From positions 1,148,368 through 1,211,426 of the forward strand of contig BFEA01000136.1 in the NCBI GenBank assembly GCA_003427395.1: 63,059 bases of DNA, in the 5' to 3' direction. A program made the position numbers and the translations under genes. Positions 35,453 to 46,845 of this stretch are shown here, piece after piece (position 1 is the stretch's first letter; each line of letters opens with the position of its first letter). Source of the stretch: Chara braunii (Eukaryota; Streptophyta; Charophyceae; Charales; Characeae). Under the pieces are notes generated by a model, which did no database searches, was not told where the DNA came from, and was given only the letters and a program-made list of their open reading frames with translations.

Positions 35453-35935
35453 CGAGGGAGGAAAATAAAAATAGGAGAGGAGAAGGTCCGGGAAGAGGGA
35501 AGTTCGGCGTTGCGGTTGTACACTCATGCCAGAAATACAGATCCGCAACAACAAAGGCGCATTCGCCGTTAATTCCAATATGGCCCCGGGCCAATCACTC
35601 ACTCAACTCCGATCATCAATTCTCATACCCGCACCGACGGTCCCGGCCACCGCGTGCTAACTCTCACCACTGCAATCGTCACCCCGCTTGACGTAAACTC
35701 GACTCGGCTCGCCCCGATCCCACAGTCTGTCGTGGCGATCAAGCACGCATCCGGCCAGCCTATCGTCAGCCCGACAGGACTCTCTGACTCGCATCACAAC
35801 ACTCTGCCTAGCCACTGCTTCCCGCAAGCTGGCTCACGAGTCGAGAACGTAAGAAAATTTTGTGGACGCGCTTGCGGGTTTGATAGTTGCGACAGGGGAG
35901 ATGGAAGGGGGGGGAAGCGACGGAAAAGCTGAGGT

Positions 35936-37080
35936 GTAAGAGGAGAAGCAGGAGGAGAAGATTTTGAGAAGAATGCTTTACGAACGTCATGTTGATCCCT
36001 CGAAACTCAAGGTTCAACCAATCAGATTCGCCGCGCTATAGGAAGGTCCTATTGATCCGCGCACCTTATTGGCGAGCGGGAGTTATCGATGGATCGACCG
36101 GGCGTCATGCGTCAGACTCAGAGGGTGAGAGGATAAAAGGCGCGAGAAGTAGCGCTAGACGGGTCCAAGATTCAGATGATCAAGAAAGGGAAATGGGCGC
36201 GCAAAAAGCAAGGCGGGAGAGAGAGAGAGAGAGAGACGAAAAACAGTTACGGGGAGAGAGAAAAAGGAGGGAGAAGGGAAGGGAGGCACGGGAGGGAGCG
36301 ATGCAGGGGATAGAGAGGAGAAAGCTCTGCATACGCGGCGCCGTCAGCAAAAAGAAAGAAAAAGGTACCGAAACAGTTACGGTTTTAGTCTATCTAAATT
36401 CAAAAATTGAAATCACCATATCCGTGCGCGAAAAGCGACGAGGGAAAAGAAAATCCTGCGCCTATTTGTATTCACGCAGAATTCCGAGAGTTTTCCCCGA
36501 CGCGCCCAAGAACATACACACACTCGAAAAGGACACGTCGAAGTTCCGCTTATCCCAAAATTCCCAATTGCCGAGCCCAATTCCCAGTGCGCTCGCTAAG
36601 GCGCACGTAAATTCCCATGTATTTCCCGACTTTGCAAAAAGGAACAACAGAACCCAGAAGTCGAAAAAGCTTTCGGAAAAAAAAGAAAAATGCGGCATCC
36701 AAAAACACGAAATCGAAACGGGGTTTTTCAAGGGTTGGTATGATACAAGCAAAAGAAGGGGTATGAAAGATGGCACGGGTTTGGGAAGTGGGTCGTCACA
36801 TATGTGACGCGCAGGGGGTTCCAAAATTATGCGATCTCCTGATTGCATGTCATGGCGGAGGAGGAAAGAGAAGGGGGAGAACAGAGTGATGCATGGGGAA
36901 CCAAACATATCAATCAGAGCTCCAGAAAGAATCACAAGGAGTGGTAACTGAGCCGCGGATGAGATGGCGACAACATCCGTGGCAAGATCTCCGCGGCCCA
37001 GTCATATGCAACCCCCTGCCCTGTAGAGATTATATAGTCCTTCTGATGGATCACCAACACTGCTGACACTGCTGTCTCCC
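35936..37080. other. Spacer, no supportable gene
   Basis: Contains an A/G-rich segment (36115-36380) and an open frame at 35989-36807. Its product is mostly Arg/Glu/Lys low complexity, with no domain. Nothing else recognised. Confidence 0.4.
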
Positions 37081-37082
37081 CC

Positions 37083-38154
37083 GTGGCTCACCTGTGCGCT
37101 TTTCTGCTTCGCTTCCTTACCCCGTCTGTGCAAGCTTACTGTGCAGAAATGAGCAAGACAATGGAAGCAGAATACGATGTCAAGCCCAATCTATGGTGGC
37201 CTATCTCGTCGGTCGGTGAGTTTGCGGCAAACCTTCCCCAAACGATCCACACCGTACACACAGTAGACATCACGAGATGCTTCGAAACCATCCCTACGGA
37301 TGATTCGGAGCACGGCCTACTAACCGCCATCAGATTCTTTGTTGAGACAGCGATGAGCCATGGCAGGAGAATACACGGGGGAAGAACTGTTCATTACTGA
37401 GTCCGATGTCGTCAAAATTTCGCAATGGTGCTTAGAGCACAGTTTGATCTAGACGGGAATATGTGTATGGAAGAAGGTGCGTGGGATTCCCATGGGGCTT
37501 GCTTGCTCCCCCATCTGGTGTAATATTTACTTCTTCAAGTACGAATATCACGCCATGATGAGACTACTGACCTCTGGCAACAAACACCTAGTGCCGCAAT
37601 TTGACAACACGTACAGGTATGTAGACGACTTAAGCTCACTCAACAATCATTGCATCCGGGACTTCTTTCGCGACGACTGTGATCAGGCCACGAATCCAAT
37701 CTGGATCTACCCGAAAAAGTTCATCGAAATGAAGGAAACAATTGAAGTAAAGAACGAAGAGCACTAGGGCATAGTTGCCAACTTTCTTAACATGACGATC
37801 TCGATCTCGTCTGCGCAAGAAGGCTGCTTTTCCACCACTTAACATGACAAGAAGAAGGGACTCAACTTCTCCCTCGGCAGATTCATGAAGCTTAACTCCA
37901 ACCGTAGTATAGCTCAGTCGTTACAGATCATCACTGCGCAAACAGTGTTGATCCTCATTTTGTGCACCGACCCGAGAGAGGCTGCCAGGGAAATCAACGA
38001 AGTAATCAAGTCTTTTTTTGACAATGGTTTTCACATGGACAGATGCTGGGCTGTTGTGAGGAGACTGTTCACCGAACAATATCGTTACCAACCGTGCAGG
38101 GTCAACCATGAATTGGTCCTGCAGCATCTGGAAAATGACTTTCAAATGAAATAG
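37083..38154 (+). pseudogene. Non-gypsy reverse transcriptase relic
   Basis: Three pieces. 37083-37400 carries motif A (VDITRCFETIP, D at 37266). 37477-37767 carries GIPMGLACSPIWCN (37483) and the YVDD box (37618-37629). 37885-38154 is a C-terminal thumb-like part. The last two are in the same frame, split by TAG at 37765-37767 and one TAA; the first is in another frame. GIPMG plus YVDD is unlike the gypsy RT at 50 kb and closer to Penelope-like or other non-LTR types, but the family is not certain. No endonuclease domain seen. Repeat Z begins directly behind it. Confidence 0.75.
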
Positions 38155-38279
38155 GGACTGACCATGCGTCTGTGGTTGTGATGAGCGTGTGTGCGTCCCG
38201 GGGGGGTCTGGCCTCAAGGTGAGTTGCCCCCCATGGCTACTGACCTTGCCTCAGACCTCCTCAGAGGGAAAGGGGAGGG

Positions 38280-38280
<1 letters not shown>

Positions 38281-38314
<34 letters not shown>

Positions 38315-39365
38315 TACAGGTCCAGGGAGGGAAGAAAGGAGACCAGTTGAGCAACCCAAGGGACGACCGAGACAAGGAAGAGCAAGACCAGAACCCCCCT
38401 TGGAGGGAAACTTTTTTCCACCTACCCTTCCCTGTGTTCCTTGTCGGCGCGTTTTTTCGCCTACTCCCTTCTTCTTCTTTTTCTTTTTCTTTTTTCTTTT
38501 TCTCTTTTTATTTTTTTCCCCTTTTTTTCCCCTTTATTTTTCCTTTTTTGTTGTCTTCTCGATTTTTTTTCATTCTTTCGTTTTTTCTTCCTTTTTTTTT
38601 CGCTCGGTAGTGACGAATATGCTGACACTGCAGATTGGACACCCGCGCACGGATGCCCCCGAGTATCGTCGCGATACCAGGGAATAAGGCGGGCTACCCC
38701 ATGAGTAATGATCCGTGAAGACAGGACGGGCCGAGGCTCGAACTGTGACCCTTACGCCAACGCCGTAGATGTGAGACTAGGACGCGTAGGAATCGTTATT
38801 TTTTTCCCGCTTTCGTTCCTTTTTTCCTTCCTTTTTTTTCCTTTTTGTTTTTTTCTGCTTCTTTGATGGTTTCTTTGCAGAATCGATTCGTCGTCAACCG
38901 CGGGAGTCCACGATAGCATGAGCGACTAAATCAGAACATACCTTCACCACTTGGGACACGAAATACTCGTCTATTAATGATCCTGGTACCAGATCCAATG
39001 GATGTACAAGAACTATGGTTGGAGTTGCTATATGGACGAGGCTCGAGCACAGGACGTACGCATCTGAAAGGAGAAGGACGCTAATCGTACGTGTGATAGC
39101 ACGGCAAGGCGGGAAGATTCAAAAGCAACAGGCATCATTCATAGGGATTGACGAGGTTTTAGCAGTGGGACAAGACTCTCGCGAAGGAATCCCAGGACAA
39201 CGGGCCCATGACGATTCAGATCCTTGTAGCAAAGAGGCGGGCTGCTCGACTGGTTTAAATGGGCGAGGGGCACTGACAAGACTCATCAATCATTGCGGTT
39301 GAGCGATTGTGGGCAAGGACTTCGGTTGACTTGTTCAGCCAAACGAACGGACGTTTCGCATCCAG
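38281..39365 (+). repeat. Repeat Z, plus copy
   Basis: Begins with a (CA)n run (38281-38312), then a pyrimidine-rich tract (38455-38610) and a second one (about 38800-38870). It ends where repeat X starts. The reverse complement is at 61222-62350, sharing for example GGTCGTAGTG-free blocks such as ACAAGAACTATGGTTGGAGT and TTGAGCGATTGTGGGCAAGG. No ORF is shared. Confidence 0.85.
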
Positions 39366-42300
39366 CGTTGTCGGGGGCATCGGTCCGGCACCGCACGCGG
39401 CAGCGCGGGACCCTCTCGGCCGCGTCACGCAAGAGTTGGACCAACCTTGTCACGGACAGACAAATGGAGCTTCCTTAGGCCGCTCCGGCCGAGTGCGCCA
39501 GCCATACCTCTCGCGAGCCCTTACGACAGGATAGGGCCTACGCGAGTCACAACTTACCTCCACCTTACGGGAGCTGTCACCTCCCTTCGGTGGGCGTATC
39601 CCCGCCGAGCTACCAGTCCATAGTACGAAAGCTAATCAGTAGCAATCGCAGAGGTGGACTAGCCGATGGCGTTTCTCGTTCATTGTAGCATAGGGGGTAC
39701 GCGCGGTAATACGCCTATCGGGCCCGCACGTCAGCCGACATCTTGGGGGGCTGAAGTCCCAAGCGCGGGCCGACGTCGGTCGACTAGGACGCATCCCACA
39801 CACCATGCGCACACCACTTCACGAACACAAAAAAAATAAAAAACACACACACGAAATGACGCAACACAAACAACGCGACAATGCTCCTAGCCCCTTGGTA
39901 GCCATCCCATAACTTTCCGATGCGGAAATCGAATAGGCGTCGCGTGCGAGACTTAGTATAAAACCGCACGGACGTAGGGCTATCTCATATCGACTCGCAA
40001 TGCAAACGTGCGCAAGCAGTCACAATATTGACGTACCATGTAGTACCCCTACTCGCGAGGTCCTCCTTTATCTCGAGGGTCGCATTCGACACTCAAGTGT
40101 CGGCTGACACATGCCTTGAAGGTTAATCTCTCGACGATGGACAACCGTCATGCGTGGTTGAAGACCACACACCCTCTTCTGCACTCTGTGCACAGTGAGT
40201 GGTACACAAGTCCATACATGTGATGGCAGTCGTCTCTTGCGGTCCTCGGGATGAGTCCTACCCAGGCCTGGGTGGAAGTCAAGGGGTTTGACTTTGACGG
40301 CTGCCACGAACTACAACGTCCAACCATACAAACTCTAAAAAGCAAGGGTGAACAGGGGACCTCCCTTCCTTCTCGAGGCATAATCTAGTTAACCCTTATT
40401 CACACTCACAGTAGGCCTCTCAAATACTCAGGGCACTTATAAATACGTAAGGGTTTATTATATAGGACGATCACTTCTCACAGTCACAGTGAGACTCCTC
40501 TCAGCCATATATGTATGAAATCGCAGGCAATCACATCCAGAGTCCGAACCACAACCATATTTTCAATCACATCAAAGATTCAACCGGAAGTCCACGCACT
40601 ACACGGGGTCAACTTCAACCATTCCTCGCACTCATACCCCTTGCTTTAGCCATACAAGCCTCACTCGTGCAACTCTTAAATAAATACTCAGTACTTTTGT
40701 TGGATGGCCATTCAATAAAGTCCGGGTAAAAACACAATAAAACAATTCAAATCTCAAAGCTAAAGCTTTTAGGTTGAATGACAGGAGTGAATTGGAGTTG
40801 CATCGTAAACCGACGAATCGATAACCGACCTGTTATCAGTGATAACAGAAGGTGATCCTTACAGGATTAAGCTGAAGCTAATCCTAGTCCTGAATCGAAG
40901 TTCAACGAAAATCTGTACCATAAGACAGGTCAATGCCCAAGCTACATCATCAGCATATGGGGGATGAACCTCTATAGCAGATTCTCACTCAAAGTTATCT
41001 GCCAACCAAGTCTAAGTCTATCTCTAAGCCAGTGCCCAAAGCAAAGGTAGACTAGTGGCACTACCTCCCCTATTCAGGGTGGATCGTCAGAATCACCACC
41101 TGTCAAAATATAATCTATCTCCTTTAAACTAAGGAAATTTCGACAGCGCTTCCAGTAGGAAAAATGTCTTTTCAGAATTTGTATCTGCCCAAATATGAAA
41201 ACAGAAATAGTCTTTCACTTTCCAAAGTTCAATTTTTTATCTAACTCCCTGAATTAGCAAAAATTTGGGCAGCACTCCCTTTAGAAAAGAAGGCTTTTCA
41301 TATTTTTACTAAGTCATAAATGAACTTTAGACAAGTTGTACTTTGAAAAGCCAAGAATTGACTAACTCCCTGGATTTGCAGAAATTTCGGCAGCGCTTCC
41401 CGTAGAGAAAGTAGCTTACCAAAATTAATACAAAGCTAAGTATAACAAAAGATTTAAGAAAATGCAAGAATTTATCTAAGAAAAAAATTGTAGCCCAGAA
41501 AATGCAGGAATTGAAACTACCTCCTATCGCTCTAGCACGAGGCGAGCAACTACAGCAACTACCTGTCAAACTCAAACTCACACCAAGTAGTAGCCTCACT
41601 CAGTCACATGCAAGCCAAACCACAAAGGTAAGTACTCTCGCCACCCCAGGTCAACCTTTGCAAACAATAGTTCGTAATCTCTCGATGCTTTATTACCTCA
41701 TACCCAGCTTACATAGGGCATAAAGTCAAGCCGTCCAATCTTATGGAACCTGCTTGACTCAGCCATTGAGTATACACAAACAGGTTGCACAACTACTTCT
41801 CTCTTCCTTTTGGGCATATGACTAAGCCGTTCATCTTAGAACAAGGCTCAGCCGCCCCGAACTGTTTAATATCCAAATTATATACACCTCTCTGAACTTA
41901 ATGTTCAAACATTGGGCATAGGACTGAGCCGTTCATCTTAGAACAAGGCCAAGCCTGCCCAGGGTTACCTTCAATTATACTCTTAGTTATACTTTCTTCA
42001 CTTCATGATAAGCTATAGCCAGACCGTCCAATCTTATGGAACCCATGCCTGACTAGCCTGTCTATAAATAGGATAGTATAAAATATAGCAAAAATTTAAC
42101 CTCTTGGGTTCCATCATGTGCGAGGCATTGGGCCACACCGTCCAATCTTATCGAACACATCTAGTCCTTTTCCAGGTTCGTTTCTCTCTGATCCAGCTGT
42201 GTGCGGCGTGAGTCCAAAGTCGTCCAATCTTATGGACATGCCTTGGCCTCAGCGAGAATTATCCCCCTCAGAATAAAACAGGGAGAGGCTGAGCCGTCCA

Positions 42301-44887
42301 ATCTTATGGACTTGCCCAGACCTCCTCGATCAAAAACGAAAGAAATAAAACAAACCCCAACCAAACATGGCAACCAAACCCTCCAATGTTATGGTACAGG
42401 TTTGACCCCTGAAAAGTCAGTCACAGTCAAACCCTCACAATTCAGAGCAATCAGACCGTCCAATCTTATGAAACTGGTCCGACTCTCCATGCAATTCAAA
42501 AATAAAGCTCAGCGGTCAGGCCGTCCAATCTTATGGAACTGGTCTGACACCATAGGACCCTGCCAATCTCAGGCAAAACCACCTTTCTCTCATCCTTCCC
42601 CTAGATGCAACCCCTTCTTGTTCACAGTCTGCGTTCAGGCAATCAACAAAACTGAAACTGTAATTTCACATACATTACTTTACTTGATCTGAGTTATCTC
42701 TTGTCAGTCAAACCAAATTCAAAGTAGGGGTGCATACAGTATACTCAGTCAAACGTAGCAGGACGTACAGGTAGGGGTTATACCGGGGTATATAGAGGGG
42801 GATCAATGATTACCTCTCAGTTCCCTGCCTCCAGAGCCTCGCCTAGGCTCCGGCAGAGCTCCGGCAATCGGTGGGGCGAACCTCCCACAGAGGCCTTGGC
42901 GTGGATTACGGGTTGCAATCCCGCCTGCCGCCTTTCTCTCAGAACCAACAAACTAGACTTAGAGTGAGAAGGGCAGAAGTAGAAGCATTAAGTCTCTCAA
43001 ATCCAGGAAAGGTGCTCTTAGACTCGCAGGAAAGGGCCTTGTAATCTTCATGCGCCTGAGGGCCCCGCAATGATGGCCAACTAACAGTCTGACCCATATC
43101 CGTAGCCAGACCGCTGAAGTCAACTCCCTGATGACCTCCCAAATCGCCGCACTAACCCCCTACTCGTCCAGTCAGATCAATCCTCTAAATCTCAACACCC
43201 CCTCTTAGCTCAATTGTCGCTGCACGACAGCCTGTATCAGTCTTTAAGTGCAGCAGCGGTACTCGGTGATGGCCATCTGCAGCATGCCATAGTATGTAAT
43301 GACTAACAGTAGCAGCAGCATGCAGCGGCCCTCTGTAAACCGTAGAGTTGTCGCCTGCCACCATTCGCAACAACACGTACCCGTTGTGCAATCCCACAAT
43401 CCGTAATAGCTCGCCAACACGTGTACCCCACAGCCGTGCGCAGCCGTCAGCGAAAGTATAACAGGGTACGACAATATATCAACCGTGCACAGTCAATCGT
43501 GGCAGCAGCCGCTACACACAGCGATGACTAGCAACAGTATGTCGTAGTATATAGGGGCCAGCAGCAGCTAGCAGCCGTGATCCTCTGTAAACAGCAACGC
43601 TGCCGCCTGCCACCAATCAAAGCATGCCCGCAATCTACTCCCGGCAGTCAACAATCAAATCATCAACTACAACGACCTGGGGTGGGCAGCAGCCAACCAG
43701 AGCAACCCCTCGGACTTCTGCTTGACCTGCAGCTCACCTCCTTCATACTCTAGCTGGCAGAATGAACGGTGCGCTAGCCACCAAGCAAACTTTCAGTCGT
43801 GTGGCGGCCGCCCATCACTCACTAGGTAACTTACTGCAGGTGCAGTCCCACGACGGTGTACCGGTACTGAATGCATGGCCCCACAGCCCTCTACCTGCAC
43901 TGAGCTAGTCACACCGCCCAGCTCTCACTGATGGATCTTCTGTTCAACCGTCATCACCCGCGTTCCAGGTGAGTATCCCCGTTCTCCGTAGGATTCCAAC
44001 CACTCCCTCAAGCTCACGACTGCGTATCACTGTGAATCCGCCAATACTAGGTCGAAGTGAGCAGTGTCTTGGTCCGTTAAGTAATCACGAACATCACTTC
44101 TACAATCAAAAGAAACGGCAACACAACGCATCCTTCCCAGGTAAATCCCCTTCCCATCCCGGGCTCCTCTCTTGCTACTTCGAACGACAACTTAGGCAGT
44201 GCAGTGGCCGATAGACACAGTTACCAATCCCTGGCCAGCTTCCCAATGCCTCCATTGATTAGGATGAACCTTTTGCTACAGCCCAGCCAGGTGCACCCTC
44301 GCTTGTCATATCCTCCAAAAACACGATGAGCAGGGACTGAATGAACCTTCGGTAGAAGTGCGACTAGATTCATTCGTATTTACTGCGTTGTTTTCTTCCC
44401 CGCGCGCAGCTCCTGGCTGTCACATCTCAGAATCTAACCTCTAACAATAAAAACTAAACTCACGATCTAATTCGCAACTATAAAAAACTCCCGAAACGAT
44501 CCTCCCCTCCTCACATGCGAGCGCACCTAGCCAAAATACCGGGCAGATTCACACACTGCCAGTTCAGCCATGCCTACGGAGAGAGATAGCGGGAGGCTAC
44601 TTCCTTCGTCCGATTCTACTATGCATCGCTAACAGGTAAGTCCCCTACCCCACACTTACCTCTCGCTACTCTTGTCAATGAACCAAGCAAAAATCGAATG
44701 AATCTTCTGCGAGAACACGGAAATATACATGCCAGTTCGAAGCGTCCCCCCTTTTTCACGCAACACCTTACTAACACAACTCAAAATCTGACCACTAACC
44801 TCCAAACCTAACACCGCCATCATACTCGCGCCGCCCCAAAAACCCTAGCTACCACTTTAGTTTACTCGATTCCGTGCGGAATCGAGA
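39366..44887 (-). repeat. Repeat X, minus-orientation copy
   Basis: Reverse complement of 28840-34055 over most of its length, about 5.5 kb. It runs up to the 5' LTR of the gypsy element at 44888, so the gypsy element probably inserted into or next to this copy. The part from 43200 to 43900 is rich in CAG words and is less well matched. No gene. Confidence 0.75.
41731..42545 (-). repeat. Interspersed short motif array in X (minus copy)
   Basis: GCCGTCCAATCTTATGGAAC (with changes) occurs ten times: 41731, 41827, 41929, 42024, 42138, 42221, 42294, 42379, 42456 and 42521. Spacing is 65-114 bp and the sequence between is unrelated. Better preserved than the plus copy. Confidence 0.85.
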
Positions 44888-46751
44888 AATATTACACCTC
44901 AGCTTTCCCGTCGCTTCCTGCCCCTTCCATCTCCCCTGTCGCAACTATAAAACCCGCAAGCACGTCCGCAAATCTCTGTTACGTTCTCGACTCCTCAGCC
45001 AGCTTCCGGGAAGCATTGGCTGGGCAGAGTGTTGTGATGCGAGTCGGAGAGTCCTGTCGGGCTGACGATAGGCCGGCCGGATGCGCGCTTGATCGCCACG
45101 ACAGACTGTGGGATCGGGGCGAGCCGAGTCGAGTTTACGTCAAGCGGGGTGACGATCGCAGTGGTGAGAGTTAGCACGCGGCGGCCGGGACCGTCGGTGC
45201 AGGTATGAGGATTAATGATCGGAGTTGAGTGAGTGATTGGCCCGGGGCCATATTGGAATTAACGGCGAATGCGCCTTTATTGTTGCGGATCTGTATTTCT
45301 GGCGTGAGTGTACGACGGCAATGCCGAACTTCTCTTTTCCCGGACCTTCTCCTCTCCTATTTTGATTTTCCTCCCTCGTCACACACTCTCTCTCTCTCTT
45401 TCCCTCTCCCTCTTTGGCATGATGATGCGTCTGAATGAATGTCTCTTTCTTGAATGGGAATGGCGTCCTGCTTCTGTGTGAAAGAACTTCTTCCGGAACT
45501 CTTCCATTAGTTTCCTGGGTAATCCTCCTACGCAAGGACCCCGTCTTCTTGTCTTGTGAACAGTGGATGCGTGTGTACTGTGTGAGCAATCCATCTTTTT
45601 CCTGTGCATGGCTCATTTTTCGCCCCTTCCACAGTGAATGAATGTATGGAAATGCGCGTCTCTTTTGCGTTGATTAGACGATTGTCGTCGGGATTTTGTC
45701 CAAGAATGCAAGAGTGTTTAAATCTGTAGCTCTGAGTGCACTGCGCATGCCATCTTCCTTATGCTGCTCGACATCCGCAGCCGAACCACGGGCGGCCTCG
45801 AGAAACAAGGCGCCTGGGATTAACGTCGCACTAGCTCCCTAAACCTGAGTCGCGGATCGGTTCCTTAGTCATATGCATGATCAAGCTGATGAAGTGTCTT
45901 CTTCCGCTCTCTCTCTCTCGTGTTAAAGGAGATTGATTGTGGGGAGCGCGAGCATTTTTAATGACGTCTCCAGTTCTTTGCAATTGATTGATATGTGGAC
46001 TGACCAGTACCCTCCGATCGGGCACCAGCCTCCCGTATCTCTCGTCCAAACACGACCTTTTCCCTACAATGAGGGAAGGACACGTGTATGTGAGTGAGAG
46101 GTCTGAGAAGCCATTGCGCAAATCGGTGGACGACACTATTTCCCTCCGGCAAATCGTTGTTTAGGGTTCGTAGAGGCTGGGTTTGTGATTATCGATACGC
46201 ACTTCCCACCTTACTCGATATTGTTGCCATTCAACGAGTTGATCGTTATCCTGTGGACTGCATTAGAAGCCCACTGGCCGCGCACTCTATGCACCGAATG
46301 CCAGCGTTTTGAGCGCTACGACTCCAGAGGTTTCCACTACCGTGTGCGGAGTGAAGATGAGCATAAAGAAAAAGCCACACGGCTGAGACCATCCACGTTG
46401 GACTCGAAACTGACCACTGAACGACGACGGGATTTGATACGAAAACGAGACACGCGGAGTGTGCCAAAGCCTTTCCGTTCTAAACGACGGGCCGTAGCTC
46501 GGTGGGAAGCCTGACAATACTTTTTGGATTGAATTTGGATTTTTCTCTTTTCGCGTCATGTCCGCGCGCGCATCCTGCGACGCGCGAAAGCAATCGACTT
46601 GCTTCATTGGACCAATACGGGGGATTTCAGTTACATCTGTGTCCCCACACTCAATTTCCAAAAATCCTTGGCACACCCCATCCTGCTGTTTTTCTGGGCC
46701 TTTTTCCGCACGCCTAACACTCCGAACGAAAGACAGCACAGGGCGTGAGGT
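44888..46751 (+). mobile_element. 5' LTR of the gypsy element
   Basis: Starts TTACACCTCAG (first base shared with the solo LTR) and ends GCGTGAGGTT, immediately before the primer-binding site. 1.86 kb. It holds a broken copy of the LTR ORF. The usual TG...CA ends are not evident, so the outer limit may be off by some bases. Confidence 0.75.
45955..46514 (+). pseudogene. LTR ORF, broken copy
   Basis: Counterpart of the ORF at 34366-34878. In-frame TGA codons near 46093 and 46102 stand where the other LTR has TGG and CGA. After that the frame is open from 46185 to 46514 and extends past the point at which the other copy stops. Confidence 0.55.
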
Positions 46752-46764
46752 TGGTATCGGAGCC
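46752..46764 (+). promoter_or_regulatory. Primer-binding site, initiator tRNA-Met type
   Basis: TGGTATCGGAGCC differs at one base from the plant initiator-Met PBS TGGTATCAGAGCC and directly follows the LTR end. Confidence 0.85.
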
Positions 46765-46845
46765 GACACGTGTCGATTCTGATGACAGTAAGTCGAACTG
46801 GCGAGAGGTAGAAGAGGTCCTCAACTAGCTCGTTGGGATCGCCCA

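Larger units (their letters stand above)
34056..35935 (-). mobile_element. Solo LTR of the 46-kb gypsy family
   Basis: About 1.88 kb, homologous in reverse to the 5' LTR at 44888-46751. The homology stops at GCGTGAGGTT on both copies, exactly where the primer-binding site begins in the other. No primer site or internal region flanks it on either side, so it is a solo LTR placed at the edge of X. A (GA)n run is expanded in this copy. Confidence 0.8.

Noticed and set aside
35989-36807. 272-codon Arg/Glu-rich ORF
   Set aside because: Mostly purine-rich low complexity, no domain, no second copy.
41731-42545. CRISPR array
   Set aside because: Repeats are diverged, spacing varies from 65 to 114 bp, the context is a eukaryotic repeat present twice, and no cas gene exists.
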